Below are positions 41,935 through 54,747 of a DNA stretch of 64,000 nt, in pieces. The position numbers and the translations under genes are program-made. Each line of letters starts with the position of its first letter. The first letter of the stretch is position 1. This stretch comes from Flaccisagitta enflata (taxonomy: Eukaryota > Chaetognatha > Sagittoidea > Aphragmophora): the NCBI GenBank assembly GCA_965153355.1, contig OZ231128.1, positions 45,012,001 through 45,076,000 on the forward strand, written 5' to 3'. The notes below the pieces were generated by a model. It did no database searches. It had not been told where the DNA came from and saw only the letters and a program-made list of their open reading frames with translations.

Positions 41935-43130
41935 AAGGGGGGAAGCAAGAAGGAAAGGAAGGAAGGGAGGAAGGAAGGAAGGAAGGAAGGAAGAAAGGAA
42001 AGAAGGAAGAAAAGAAGGAAGGAAGGAAAGAAGGAAGGAATGAAGGAAGGAAGAAAGGAAAGAAGGAAAGAAAGGAAGAATGGCAAGGAGTAAGTAAGAA
42101 AGGGATTAAGGAAAGAGGGAAGAAAGCAAGGAAAAGAGGAAGGAAGGAAGGAAGGAAGGAAGGAAGGAAGGAAGAAAGGAAGGAAGGAAGGAAGGAAGGA
42201 GGGAAGGAAGGAGGACGGCGATGAAGCATAGTGCAAGGTATGATGTCACCGGGATGTGCCGGGAAGGATGAAAGAAAGAAGAAAGTAGGAAGAAGGTGAG
42301 GTAGTAAGAAAGGAAGGATCGAAGAAGGAATGGAAGAATGGAAGGGATCAAGGAGGGAAGGAAGGAAGGAAGGAAGGAAGGAAGGAAGGAAGCAAAGAAG
42401 GAAGGAAGGAAGGAAGGAAGGAAGGAAGGAAGGAAGGAAGGAGCGAATGATGGAAGGAAGGAAAAAAGGAATGGGGAGGAAATACGTGCGGGAAGGATTG
42501 AATGGAAAAAGAGGGAAAGAGAAGGAGGATAGACATAGAGTGAGGAAGGTAGGAAGGAAAGGTAAGAAGGAAGAAAGAAGGAAGGAAGGAAGAATGGAAG
42601 AAGGAAGGGAGGAAGGGGTGGTGGAGAGGAAAATAAAGATCATGACAAAATCCACCCTTTTTGGCATGGCTGCATTGTACTCGGCATGAACGAAAAAGAA
42701 TGAAAGCATGGGAGGAGTAATGACACGTAAGAGAAGCAGAGTGAAGAAGGAAAGAAGAAAGAATGAAAGAAAGAAAGAAAGAAAGAAAGAAACAACAAAC
42801 AAACAAACAAACAAACAAACAAACAAACAAACAAACAAACAAACAAACAAACAAAACAACAAACAAACAAACGAATGAACGAACGAACAAACAAACAAAC
42901 AAACAAACAAACAAAACAAACAAACAAACAAAAAAAACAAACAAACAAACAAACAAACAAACAAACAAACAAACAAACAAAGAACGAAAGAAAGAAAGGG
43001 AGGAAGGCAGGGAGGAGTAATGACACGGAAGAGAAGGAGATAGTGACGCAAAGAAAAGAAAGGAGGAAGGAAGCAAGGAAGCAAGGAAATAAGGCAGGAA
43101 GGAAGAAAGGAAGGCGGGGAGGAGTATGAA
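41935..43130. repeat. Purine microsatellite block (GGAA) with (CAAA)n core
   Basis: GGAA arrays at 41940-42230 and 42345-42610, separated by a repeated non-simple segment ('gcatagtgcgggg..gaaatcaccgggg' at 41902-41930, similar at 42228-42255). (CAAA)n at 42790-42980, then mixed GGAA/GCAA. Confidence 0.95.
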
Positions 43131-43287
43131 AAATTAAGAAAGGAGCAAAGGAAGAAATGATAATAAGTGGGTGGGGAAGTGGGATGTTTGATGTTGCAGC
43201 CAGCTGTAAAGTACACGCTATAAAATCATCTGGGTTTGGGAAGGAAAGGAAAAATTGAGAATGTTTGCCATGAGTGACAGAATGAGT

Positions 43288-43306
43288 AGAAAGAAAGAAA
43301 AAAAGT

Positions 43307-43366
<60 letters not shown>

Positions 43367-43385
43367 ATGAAAGAATGAAAGAAAG

Positions 43386-43428
<43 letters not shown>

Positions 43429-43448
43429 AAAAAAAGAAATGAAAATAA

Positions 43449-43503
<55 letters not shown>

Positions 43504-43522
43504 GAAGAAAAAGAGAGAGAGA

Positions 43523-43563
<41 letters not shown>

Positions 43564-43575
43564 AGAAAGAGAAGG
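43288..43575. repeat. (GAAA)n array
   Basis: Four GAAA blocks with short interruptions. Phe/Leu/Ser-rich minus-strand frames come from it. Confidence 0.97.
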
Positions 43576-43699
43576 GAGGAGCGAAGAAATAACAGCCAAA
43601 GGAGAAGAAACGAAGATGAAATGAAAAAAACAATAACATAGAAATATGAAAGTGATGGAAAAACAAAACAAGATGAAAAAGAAGATCGGAGAAGCAAAA

Positions 43700-43888
43700 A
43701 ACAAGGCCGGATACACGGCTACCAAAGTCGTGTGTGGTGGGCAGGGGCTATATTTGAGGTCACTAGACCATTTGGGCAGAGCATTGGAGGTCCAAAAATA
43801 AAATCATAAAAGAAATAAAGTGTGACCAACTGACCGATCGACCGACGGACAAAGCGGGGTGCAGAGTCGCGTGCACGCGACTAAAAAA
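43700..43888 (+). mobile_element. Family A element, complete copy
   Basis: AACAAGGCCGGATACACGGC, then 'aagtcgtgtgtggtgggcag', a GACC run, and AGTCGCGTGCACGCGACT followed by seven A. Length 189 bp. A 'tttgaggtcactagaccatt' middle is shared with the copies at 11291 and 51295. Confidence 0.85.
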
Positions 43889-43965
43889 ACGGGGAAGAAA
43901 AGAGAGAGGACAAAAATACCGAGAAAATAAGACTCGATGAGACGCAATCCAACCATCAGATTAAA

Positions 43966-44234
43966 GGCGTGTTTCTAGTCACAGACAACCGGCCATTAAC
44001 CGCGTTTTAAACGGGTCGCTCGCTACGTTCATTCGCTTGCACCACTCACTCTGCTCACTTGCTCCGCAGCGCTCCGCTACTCTATGCCCACTTTTCTTGC
44101 TTGCTCCGTTCCCAACCCCTCTTGCTAACTTTGCTCACTCCCTCATAAGATGGTTAAAATATTCAAATATGTGTTCACGCTGTAAATGTGTTTGACGAGA
44201 AGGAGCGCGTTTTTGGTCGCCAGTAGAAACACGC
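43966..44234. mobile_element. Family D foldback-like repeat
   Basis: GGCGTGTTTCTAGTCACAGA at the left; the weak inverse 'gtagaaacacgc' at the right. The body is rich in 'gctcactc', 'gcttgctccg' and 'tatgtgttcac', as in the copies at 47446 and 54748. Confidence 0.6.
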
Positions 44235-44283
44235 ACCGAGAAGAAAATCTCAAACAACAATTTCATTCCCACGTTTACAAATT

Positions 44284-44450
44284 ATGAGACACAAATCTAT
44301 CACAAATCATCACAAATCACAAATCGATCACAAATCACAAATCTATCACAAATCCCAAATCTATCACAAATCACAAATCTATCACAAATCTATCACTAAT
44401 TACAAATCTATCACAAACCACAAATCTATCACAAATCAAAAATCTAGGAA
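44284..44450. repeat. 'atctatcacaaatcacaa' short tandem repeat
   Basis: About eight imperfect units of 16-18 bp. Confidence 0.9.
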
Positions 44451-44468
44451 AAGATGTGAAGATGTAGC

Positions 44469-45230
44469 AACAAGGCCGGAAGTATCCAAGCATAAGTCGC
44501 ATGCGGCTGGGCAAAGGCAGGAGCAGGTTTGAGTATGTCAGCATAAGTCGCGTGCGGCTGGGCAGGAGCAGGTTTGAGTTTGTCAGCATAAGTCGCGTGC
44601 GGCTGGGCAGGAGCAGGTTTGAGTATGTCAGCATAAGTCGCGTGTGGCTGGGCAGGAGCAGGTTTGAGTTTGTCAGCATAAGTCGCGTGCGGCTGGGCAG
44701 GAGCAGGTTTGAGTTTGTCAGCATAAGTCGCGTGCGGCTGGGCAGGAGCAGGTTTGAGTATGTCAGCATAAGTCGCGTGTGGCTGGGCAGGAGCAGGTTT
44801 GAGTTTGTCAGCATAAGTCGCGTGCGGCTGGGCAGGAGCAGGTTTGAGTATGTCCGCATAAGTCGCGTGCGGCTGGGCAGGAGCAGTTTTGAGTTTCTTC
44901 AGCATAAGTCGCGTGCGGCTGGGCAGGAGCAGGTTTGAGTATGTCAGCATAAGTCGCATGCGGCTGGGCAACGGCAGGAGCAGGTTTGAGTATGTCAGCA
45001 TAAGTCGCTTGCGGCTGGGCAGGAGCAGGTTTGAGTATGTCCGCATAAGTTGCGTGCGGCTGGGCAGGGGCAGGAGCAGGTTTGAGTATGTCAGCGTAAG
45101 TCGCGTGCAGCTGGGCAGGGACAGGGGTAGGTTCAAGTATACCAGCCTAAGTGGCATGCAGCGGGGTAGGGGCAGGAGCAGGTCTAAGTATGTCAACGTA
45201 AGTCGCGTGCGGCTGGGCAGGGACAGAAAA
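44469..45230 (+). repeat. 45-bp satellite grown out of a family A element
   Basis: It opens with CAACAAGGCCGGAAGTATCC, the family A start. Then 'agtcgcgtgcggctgggcag' plus 'gagcaggtttgagtatgtcag' repeats every 45 bp, about 15 copies. 45 is a multiple of three, so both strands keep a 15-residue repeat open; no gene is implied. Confidence 0.9.
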
Positions 45231-45672
45231 TTGCAATAAAGATTCAGTTTCTACAGTTTCTACGGTGGCTATCTCAAATGCTTCTTTAAAAACATTTAAA
45301 CTAACAATGTCTGATCGACATTTATCTTTTAACAAAATATATGAATTCATCTTGCATAACTGTCTAAAACTGACTAAAAACAATTGTGTTGTGGTGTTCT
45401 TCCAAGTTTCCTTGTAAGATGAAAATGGTCGATAAAAGCTTTTCCTTGCATTTTCTTCGTTGAAACTGAAGGAGAGAGAAATCTGGTCGGTTCTCTCTGA
45501 ATTTTATTTCAACTGTCAGTCGAAAGGCGGTTGGCCGGTCGGTCGGTCGGTTGGTCGGTCGTCCTGAGCCTAGATTTACGATCAGAGCAGATTGATTCTT
45601 GGATCCCAGTAAAACCATCAAAAGTAAAATGTCGTTAAATCCCCAAAGGAGAAACCAAGAAAGAGCCAGAGG

Positions 45673-45777
<105 letters not shown>

Positions 45778-46263
45778 GACAAAGAGACAATGACCGAAAT
45801 AGAGAGAGACTAACTGGAAAAACTGACAGACAGACAGACACAGATATAGACTTAACACAGAAAAATAGACCATCAGATAAACACAAACGGTCGACAGATA
45901 GATTGAAAGACGGGCACAAGGAGATATAAAAGAATAACGCAAAATCAAATGGAGTAAACGTGCGCTCACAAGAAGAAAATATGGCGGACTGCCTATCAAC
46001 ATCCCTGGTTCACAATCCTCGCTCACTCCGCTCACTTGTTATAACATGGAACGTGCTCACTGAAAAATAGGCGCTCATTTTGACTGTTCCTTCTCTCTTT
46101 GGTGTAAAACGAGAATAACATAAAAAAAAGGACATTTAAACTACTCAACAGCATGAAAGCAGACAAAAATGGGAAAGTTAAATTGAATGTTGCTCGCGGA
46201 GGTCAAATACCCAAAGACGCACAAAAGGAATGGAGAACTCTTTAAGAGGAGGGGAAGGGGGGA

Positions 46264-46545
<282 letters not shown>

Positions 46546-46778
46546 GACAGAGAAGGAAAAATAGATAGACATGCAGACAGCAAGACAGACAGCAAGACAA
46601 ACAGACCCGCATCCGTGCTCATCCACATGTCACATTCGTAGATGACTGGAAACCAGGAAATGAGCTTCTTGTCATCACTCTCCATTTCATGTCACCATTT
46701 GTCTTGATGCCATCTACTGAAGTGTAAAAACAAAGAAAAGAAATTGTCAACCAAAAGATATGACGGAGAGGCAAAAGA

Positions 46779-47245
<467 letters not shown>

Positions 47246-47445
47246 AGCCAGAGGAAGGCAATCCAATTGATGATACAAACAAAAAAGGAAAAAAATGAAC
47301 CAACAAACAAAAACAAACAGAAAAAAAAAACCGAAAAATTTTGAACCAAACATGAACGCATAACAATTAGCCAATAATTTTTGCACAATGCTTTTTCTTC
47401 TGCGGTCTTTTGTGCTGAGTTGGCCAAGCTTTCACATCCCATCTA

Positions 47446-47781
47446 GGTGTGTTTCTAGTGAAAACAAAAAACGCGTGTGTTTCCATAGAGCGCATTTACA
47501 GCGTTCACACATATTCATGATTTTCAACTTTCCCACAAGGAAGTGAGCGGAGTGAGTGAGCAAGCCTGTCAACGGGGCGAGCAACCAAAGCAAGCAAAGC
47601 AAGCAAAGCGAGCGTAGTGAAGGGAGCAAAGCAAGCGTAGCGAGGCGAGCATAGCCAAGTGAGCGTAGCAAAGCAAAGCGCTGCAGAGCGAGTGAGCGGA
47701 GTGAGCAGTGCAAGCTAAAGAACGAAGTGAGCGACCAAGTGGCCTGTCAAAAACATGATTGTCTGTGACTAGAAACTCGCC
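47446..47781. mobile_element. Family D foldback-like repeat, complete-looking copy
   Basis: Ends GGTGTGTTTCTAGT and ACTAGAAACTCGCC are inverted partners (one or two mismatches). The middle is 'gagcgtagcaaagc', the inverse of the words in the copy at 43966. Confidence 0.65.
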
Positions 47782-47917
47782 CATTCTTTTCTTTTTTCCC
47801 CCATTTTCCATATTTGGCAAGAACAAACAATTTCACATCAATTCTCAAACTTCAACGAATGGCGAATTTTCGGATTGGAATTTTGCTGTTTGCTTAATCT
47901 TAGGTATCATCGTCCTC

Positions 47918-47918
<1 letters not shown>

Positions 47919-47982
<64 letters not shown>

Positions 47983-48044
47983 CTGGTTACCCGTCAGAGT
48001 ACCTTTGTAGTATGTGTTTGTTGCACTCCATTTCTCCGTTTCCA

Positions 48045-48095
<51 letters not shown>

Positions 48096-48126
48096 GTCTC
48101 TGTCTCTCTCTCTCTCTCTGTCTCTC
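47919..48126. repeat. Two (CT)n tracts
   Basis: 47921-47980 and 48050-48126, separated by 70 bp of ordinary sequence. Confidence 0.95.
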
Positions 48127-48289
48127 ATTGGTGAATGTTGTTTTCATAGAGTTGGTTCATGGCAGTGACCCTCTATTTTATGAGGCCTTGGTTTTTTATG
48201 CCAACCCATTAAACGGAGAGGCGGGGCTGAGAAAAGAATAAACAAAAACCCCGAAGAGAGGACAAGTCAGAGATAAACGCCAGGCTTAA

Positions 48290-48800
48290 CTGGGGCACTA
48301 AGGTGTTTCAAAGTTAAACAGGCATGACATGACTAGGACGTATCAGTGTTGCACAGGCATAACTTGGGCAGTAGGGTGTTTCAATTTTGCACAGATGTGA
48401 CAGGAGAACTAGGATGTATCAGTGTTGCACAGGTTAAATCAGGCCACTAGGGTGTTTCAATGCTGCACTGGCGTGACAGAAGAACTAGGATTCATCAGTG
48501 TCACGTAGGCATTACTGGGGCACTAGGGTGTTTCATTACTGGGGCACTAGGGTGTTTCAATGTTGCCCAGGCATAACAGGGGAACTAGGATGTACCAATA
48601 TTGAACAGGCATAACTTGGGCACTAGGGTGTTTCAATTCTGCACAGGTGTGACAGGGGAACTAGGATGTATCAGTGTTGCTCGGGCATAACTTGGGCACT
48701 AAGGTTTTTCAATGTTGCACAGGCATGACAGGGGAACTAGGATGTATCAGTGTTGCATGGGCATAACTTAGGCACTGCCATCTTGGCCATAAAGATAGTT
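48290..48800. repeat. 38/76-bp dimeric minisatellite, first block
   Basis: The unit is two related 38-bp halves: 'actagggtgtttcaatgttg' type and 'actaggatgtatcagtgttg' type, alternating. About seven dimers. Confidence 0.9.
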
Positions 48801-48977
48801 TGTTGCCCAGGTGTGAGCAGCAAACATATCAAAATTGCATCTGATATTAAGTATGACCATGTTGGGCATCCACCACCACCTGCACACTGTTGCATGGACT
48901 TGTAGAGAGACAGGGGGTACTCAAGAGTGATGTTGTTTTGAACTTTTAATGTAGTTCATTTCAGCCCTGCTTTGAAT

Positions 48978-49425
48978 GTTGTTTTTGGACAGCGGCCCCG
49001 AAGGGGCTGATGACCTATGCCTTTCTCCAGGACCACCTCCTCCTCCTTCTCCTTCTCCTCCTCCTCCTCCTCCTTTGTACCCCGCCCCCAATCAAGGCTA
49101 ATATCCCACCAAGCCTTAAAGCCCTGATTCCAGCCTCAAGGCCCATATCCTAGCCTAGAGGCCGTTATTCTAGCCTGGAAGCCCAAATCTCAGCCTGGAG
49201 GCCCTAATCCCAGCCTGGAAACCCAAATCTCAGCCACAAGGCACAAGTTCCAGCCTCTAAGCTCAAATCCCAGCTTCAAGGCCCCAATTCCAGCCTCCAG
49301 GCTCAAATAAAAATAGCATAGGTCATCGGCTCCTCTTTTTGGGGCCGCTGTTCCTTCACCACCCTCACATCCCTTATACACTCAAATAGGGGCAACGGGT
49401 ACTGCTGACCATCTAACGTTTTTGG
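48978..49425. repeat. Family B repeat copy 4 with internal minisatellite
   Basis: 'ggacagcggccccgaagggg' start, 'cctagcctagaggcc' units inside, 'ggggccgctgttcc' and 'gggtactgctgaccatctaac' at the end. Confidence 0.75.
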
Positions 49426-49789
49426 TGACTATTCAGAGTTTCACAGATTTTCTGTTTAAATCTTTTGAATTTGAATTGATTGAGATCCAGTTTGATCTTG
49501 CTAAACCAAAGACGAGCATAATCAATTGATTTTTCAGTATATTTGGCGCAAAACCCCAGTGCACCATCTTCCATAGGCAAACAAAAATTTGCCCACCACA
49601 CTTGCAAAAAGCAAATATTTTCTTCATTTGGTCCTCAATTCTTAACAGATAAAGATACAGGAACCAGCTTGGTCTCATTTGATAGATCTTTTGAAGATGC
49701 AAATTTTGAAGAAAAAAAAATCATCTCACTGCAATCAGAATTAAGCGAATTATGACACTTTAAAGCTGTTTGGATCTTTATGGCCAAGA
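49426..49789. other. No recognisable feature
   Basis: Ordinary sequence. A 70-codon plus frame (49543-49755) has no start context or splice signals that I trust. Confidence 0.4.
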
Positions 49790-50025
49790 TGGTAGGGTGT
49801 TTTTATCTTGCACAAGCATGATAGGGAAACTAGGATGTATAAGTGTTGCATAGGCATAACTTGGGCGCAAGGATGTTTCGATGTTGCCCAGGTGTGACAG
49901 GGGTCTAGGATGTATCAGTGTTGCTCAGGCATAACTTAGGCACTGTGGTGTTTCAATGTTGCGCAGGCGTGACAGGGGAACTAGGATGTATCAGTGTTGC
50001 ACAGGCATAACTTGAGGACTTGGGT
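49790..50025. repeat. 38/76-bp dimeric minisatellite, second block
   Basis: Same alternating 38-bp halves as 48290-48800, about three dimers. Confidence 0.9.
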
Positions 50026-50194
50026 GACCAACATGCAAAGGAAGTAATTTTGGCAATCATGTTTTTTGAAATGTATGAATTCAAGTTGCCATGTTAAGAT
50101 TCTATTATGCAAAGGCCAATGAAGTTTGTGTGATAATCAGTCAATGAGCGCGAGTGTAAAGTATCCCTGTGCAGAGGATGGAAAAGCGATGGGA

Positions 50195-50300
50195 CAGTGC
50201 ATCGCAAACGAGTTTGCACAGTGCATTGCAAACAAGTTTGCATAGTGCATCGCAAACAAGTTTGCACAGTGCATCACAAACAAGTTTGCACAGTGCATCG
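50195..50300. repeat. 24-bp tandem repeat
   Basis: 'gcacagtgcatcgcaaacaa' + 'gttt', four to five copies. Confidence 0.9.
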
Positions 50301-50451
50301 CATCCAAAATTCAGCGCTGAAATTTCATGCCGTCAATATGTTTGATTGAGTGGCACAATTATGAGGAAGTGGCATGGAAAAATACACTGGGTTTGATGTA
50401 TGAGTAAGATGATTGATTAGAATTCCACAAATGAGTTATTTTTTTCTTTTC

Positions 50452-50500
50452 AAGTCGCGTGTTATGCAACTCTACAACTCACTTTGTCCGTCGGTCTGTC
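50452..50500 (-). mobile_element. Family A end fragment
   Basis: AAGTCGCGTGTTATGCAACT and 'ctttgtccgtcggtctgtc' only; the rest is absent. Confidence 0.6.
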
Positions 50501-50609
50501 ATAAAGGAACAAAGAGCGAAAGTTAAAGTGCTAGGCAGACCATTCATGCGTCTTTCTGTCCTTTACGCCCGGAATGTCCTCAATTAAGTAAACTTCCAAC
50601 ATAAGTAAA

Positions 50610-51235
50610 TGAAAGAAGGACTAAATGAAAGAAGGAATGTATGAATGAATAAATGAATGAATGAAAAAAAGAATGAATGAATGAATTCAATAATCAATAA
50701 ATGAATGAATGAATGAATGAATGAATGAATGAATGAATGAATGAATGAATGAATTAATGAATGAATGAATGAATGAGTGAATGAATAAAACAATGGACGA
50801 ATAAACAAATGAATGAATGAATGAATGAGTGAATGAATGAATGAATGAATGAATGAATGAATGAATGAATGAATGAATGAATTCACGAATCAATGAATGA
50901 ATGAATGAATGAATGAATTCACAAATCAATAAATCTAGGAAGGAATGATTGAATGAATGAATAATTGAATGAATGAATGAATGAATGAATGAATGAATGT
51001 ATGAATGAATGAATGAATGAATGAATGAATGAATGAATGATAGAATGATCCAATGCTATAGTTTCTTAGCGAACTGAACCATAGTGTAATAAACCAGTGA
51101 ATGAATGAATGAATGAATGGATGAATGAATGAATGAATGAATGAATGAATGAAGGAATGCATAAATGAATCAACGTATTATTGAATCAATAAATCAATGA
51201 ATCAACAAATCAATGAATCAATGGATCAATCAATT
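50610..51235. repeat. (GAAT)n array
   Basis: About 600 bp of GAAT interrupted at 51045-51100. The Ile-His-Ser-Phe frames on the minus strand are artefacts. Confidence 0.97.
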
Positions 51236-51294
51236 AAGATTGTTTTGATAGCAGAATCAATAAGTTGAATTTGCTTTGTTGAACAGAAAACATC

Positions 51295-51499
51295 GTTTTT
51301 AGTCGCGTGCTACACGACTCTACACCCCGCTACGTCGGTTGATTGGTCGATTGGTCGGTTGGTTGGTTGGTCGGTTGGTCCCCTTTTTACTTTTTCGGCG
51401 TTTTTGAGCTTTTTGAGCATACGGCTCCTACACAGATGCCCTAGTGACTGCTCCTGCCTACCCACACGCGACTAGGGTAGCCGTGTATCCGGCCTTGTT
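51295..51499 (-). mobile_element. Family A element, minus orientation
   Basis: TTTTTAGTCGCGTGCTACACGACT, GGTTGGTC run, 'cccacacgcgactagggtag', GTGTATCCGGCCTTGTT. Only 6 bp separate it from the next, opposed copy. Confidence 0.85.
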
Positions 51500-51505
51500 A
51501 ATGAA

Positions 51506-51870
51506 AACAAGGCCAACACCTATAAGTCGCGTGCGAGACTTACAGACAAAGAGTGACTTAGAATGACTTAGAATGACTTTCAATGACTTAGAATGACCTA
51601 AAATGACCAAAATTGACTTAAAATGACTAAAAAAACAAAAAACCAAAAATAACTTAAAATAACTTAAAATGACTTAAAATGACTTAAAATGACTTAGACT
51701 GACTCAAAATGACTTAGAATAACTATAAATGACTTAAAATGACTTAAAATGACCTAAGAGTTGACGTTATAGTAGAAAAAAGTAAAGTGTGACGGATGGA
51801 CGGACGGACCGACGGACGGACCGACGGACCGACGGACCGACAAAGCGGGTTGTTGAGTCGCGACTAAAAA
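51506..51870 (+). mobile_element. Family A element with internal 10-bp array
   Basis: AACAAGGCC at the left; GACGGACC runs and GAGTCGCGACTAAAAA at the right (terminal hairpin shortened). 'gacttaaaat' units fill 51550-51760. Confidence 0.8.
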
Positions 51871-53051
51871 CTTTCTCAATTCTCATGACCGATTGACTAT
51901 TGCTTTGGCAGGCGTGATTTTTCATAGAGATGCGTGGGCAAAACTAGAAAGGCAGAGTTTAAGTGCGGAGAGTAATATTCTTCTGAAACGCGAACTATGC
52001 TCATTTTGACTATGGTTAGGAAAACCATAACCACTAAAATATTGAACCAATCGACGCTTTATGCGATACAAAGGCGAAGGTGAAGAGAAAAAAAGATATC
52101 ATATCGCCAAAAAAACCTCATCGAGAGACAGAGAGAGAAAAAAAGGCCATAAAATGTAATGGGAAGGAAAAAGTAGTGAGTGGCAATCAAGCGCCACTCC
52201 AAGACTGACTGCGCTGTTGTTATGGTTGCCAAAACTGAGGCAAAAAGTGTCTCCAGAATGAATCATGAATCGTTTTTGCTCAAATAGTTGGCAAGAAAGA
52301 CAATCAACTCGCATTTTTTCTCTTTTTTTTTTTAAAGATATTCATTCTTTCCATTTTTTGCCTACGCATAACATTTTGTATAGTGGAAAAATGGTGGCAT
52401 TTTATTTGAGGAATTGTTTCTGTTCCGTATGTAAAGTGGCAAATTGAATGCAGCATAGTTCAGTCGTCATATTCAAGGGTAACATTAGGTGACTTATTTA
52501 AGCTGTATACGCTGTGTAAGCTGTTAGCTGCTTCATTTTTCAGATATCAAATGAAAGTCCCGCTTTGAAACAGAATATCGTGCGCTTGTGTACGCTCTCT
52601 TATTTTGGGGTGGGGTTGGAGGAGGTGGGGTGGGGTTGGGGGTGGTGGAGATAATATGTATGATCATACATATGTCCTGAATTCACCCTTTTTACCACGA
52701 CGCACTAATAACCGACCGTTCCTTCGCCGCTCCCTTAACCTCGCTTTACTTGTGAGATCTCGACTCACAACAGTCACATGTTAAGAAAGATTGACTGTTG
52801 TTGCAAGTACCTTCCATGAATATGGAAAATATGGACAATTAAGTGCGGCAGAAATATGATGTAGAGGCGACACGAAAGCACATTGGAAGGTGAGACGAAA
52901 GAAGCCGCAAAAACCATGCTAGGAAGGGAATGGAAGGGTGAGCCATGAGCCATGAGCCATGATCCATGAGCCATGAGCCATAAGATGGGATATGAAGTGA
53001 AACTGTCACCACAGTAAAAACGCAGTAAGAATGGATAACTGGAAAAATGTA
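51871..53051. other. No gene; small GAGCCAT repeat
   Basis: 52938-52983 has about six 'gagccat' units; 52610-52650 is a G/T-rich 'ggtggggttggg' run. Nothing else is recognised. Confidence 0.5.
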
Positions 53052-53628
53052 AGAACTAGTCATCCAAGGATCGCACATGGTCAGCGGTACCCGATGCCCT
53101 GCTTGGAGTGATCAGTTGAAGAAGTGAAAAGAGAGCAGGGCAGCGGCCTCAAAGGGCCAACAGTCCTGTAGGACACAGGGGGAATTTCCAGACATCCTGA
53201 GGGATGCTGATGGCCGATTTGCGGCCTGGAGGGCTGAAAAGAGGTCTTGGGACAGATTTGAGGTCATGAGGGAATATTTGAGCTCTGTAGGGCAAATTTG
53301 AGGTCTGGAGGGCTAATTTGAGGTCTTGAGGGCAGATCTGAGGTCCGGAGATCAAATTTGAGGTCAGGAGGGCAGATTTGAGGCCTGAAGGACAGATTTC
53401 AGGTGGATTTGAAGCCTTGAGAGCTATATCAAGGTCTAACAGGGCTAATTTCAGGGCATGGAGGGCAAAAAACAGGCCTGAGAGTGCTGGTTTGGGTCCT
53501 TAATGGTCCTCGGGTGGGACGGATGCAGGAAGGACGAAGACTAAGACGGACAGAAGGGACGGATCGCGTCTGAAATTCACCCCTGTGTCCCACAGGATAT
53601 TGGCCCTTTGGGGCCGCTGCCCAAAAAA
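53052..53628 (+). repeat. Family B repeat copy 5 with internal minisatellite
   Basis: Starts 'actagtcatccaaggatcgc' and 'ggtcagcggtacccgatgcc'. Inside are about ten 'ggagggcagatttgaggtct' units. It ends 'ggccctttggggccgctgcc' then 'caaaaaagtgg'. This is the inverse of the copy at 10768-11175. Confidence 0.85.
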
Positions 53629-53870
53629 GTGGTATGCCATAGGGGAAGGATGGCCAGTATGCAGTATCTCCAGCAGTGCCACTGAAAGATACCCTTGATA
53701 CATGGGGCAAGGTCAAAAAAGTACCTGGTAAACAATAGCAATAGTGACCAGCAAATCCCTCATTGCATCGAATGTATTCATTTTGAGAAACTATGTGGAA
53801 GCCAAACTAGGGGAGCTAGTGCCTTGAAATTCTTTATGAAAACGAGGTCAGTTACATACTACCCAAGTCG

Positions 53871-53935
53871 CGTGGGGGTGGGTAGGGGCAGTGATCATAC
53901 TACTCGTGCATTTGGGCAAGAGAAGTAAGGCAAAA
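53871..53935 (+). mobile_element. Family A fragment
   Basis: 'caagtcgcgtgggggtgggt' and 'catttgggcaag' only. Confidence 0.45.
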
Positions 53936-53964
53936 ATGGCAAGTAAATGCTCACATGTCGCCTG

Positions 53965-54438
53965 AAGGCAATATGTGGTCAGCAATACCTGTTGCCCTGC
54001 TTTGCATGATTGTGAATTACAGTGAGAGAAAGCAGGGCAGCGGCCCTCAAGGGGACAAAGTCCTGTAGAACATGGGGGGACAGATTGAAGGCCTTCAGAA
54101 GGCGGACTTCAAGCCTGAGAGCAGACTGAAGGCTTGGAGGGCAGATTTGAGCCTGAGAGGGTAGATTCCAGCCTGATAGGACAGATTTCAGGCCTGGTAG
54201 GGCAGATTGGAAGGCCTGATATGGATTTCAAGCCTGAGAGGGCAGATTTGGGGCTTGAGAGGGCAGATTTCAGGCAGGAGAGGGTAGATTTCAGGCCTGA
54301 TAGGACAGATCTCAGGCCTGGTAGGGCAGATTCCGCCAAATGGACAAATGGATGGAGGGACAGATGGACAGATGAATGAAAGTCCCCCTGTGTTCTTCAG
54401 GACTTCATCTCCTTTGGGGCCGCTGCCCAAAAAAGTGA
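53965..54438 (+). repeat. Family B repeat copy 6 with internal minisatellite
   Basis: 'gtggtcagcaatacctgttgcc' region, 'aaggggacaaagtcctgtag', about ten 'gagagggcagatttcaggcc' units, 'tttggggccgctgcccaaaa'. Both ends are present. Confidence 0.85.
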
Positions 54439-54747
54439 AAAAATGTAACTAAAGGATGGGCCGACTAACAGACCAACCAGGAAATACTAACCAACAGACC
54501 AACCAATGAACCAACAGACAGACATTGCCAGGTGTAAAGTTTGTAGAGCGCTTAAGTGTTAAAAGGGTTTACTGGACACACACGCTATTGATCACAAGGT
54601 AGTAATAAGGGAAAAGGAAGATGGCGTGAAAATAGCAGAGGCGGAATAAGGCACTGGAAACCTTGAGGTGAAAATGAACGAAGAAGTGACATACGCCACA
54701 TCGCGGAAAAAAAGTGTGGTGAATCTCTACAGTGGTATGACAAAAGA

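Noticed and set aside
41921-43725. Phe/Leu/Ser-rich 'membrane protein' frames of 250-430 residues
   Set aside because: GGAA/GAAA/CAAA arrays read on the other strand look hydrophobic; not genes.
44371-45196. 15-residue-repeat proteins on both strands; also considered a CRISPR array
   Set aside because: The unit is contiguous with no unique spacers, is of multiple-of-three length, and derives from family A; the genome is eukaryotic.
47432-47826. Leu/Ala/Arg frames in the family D copy
   Set aside because: Caused by 'gagcgtagc'-type words; all copies differ in frame.
50584-51162. 'Ile-His-Ser-Phe' repeat protein
   Set aside because: (GAAT)n read on the minus strand.
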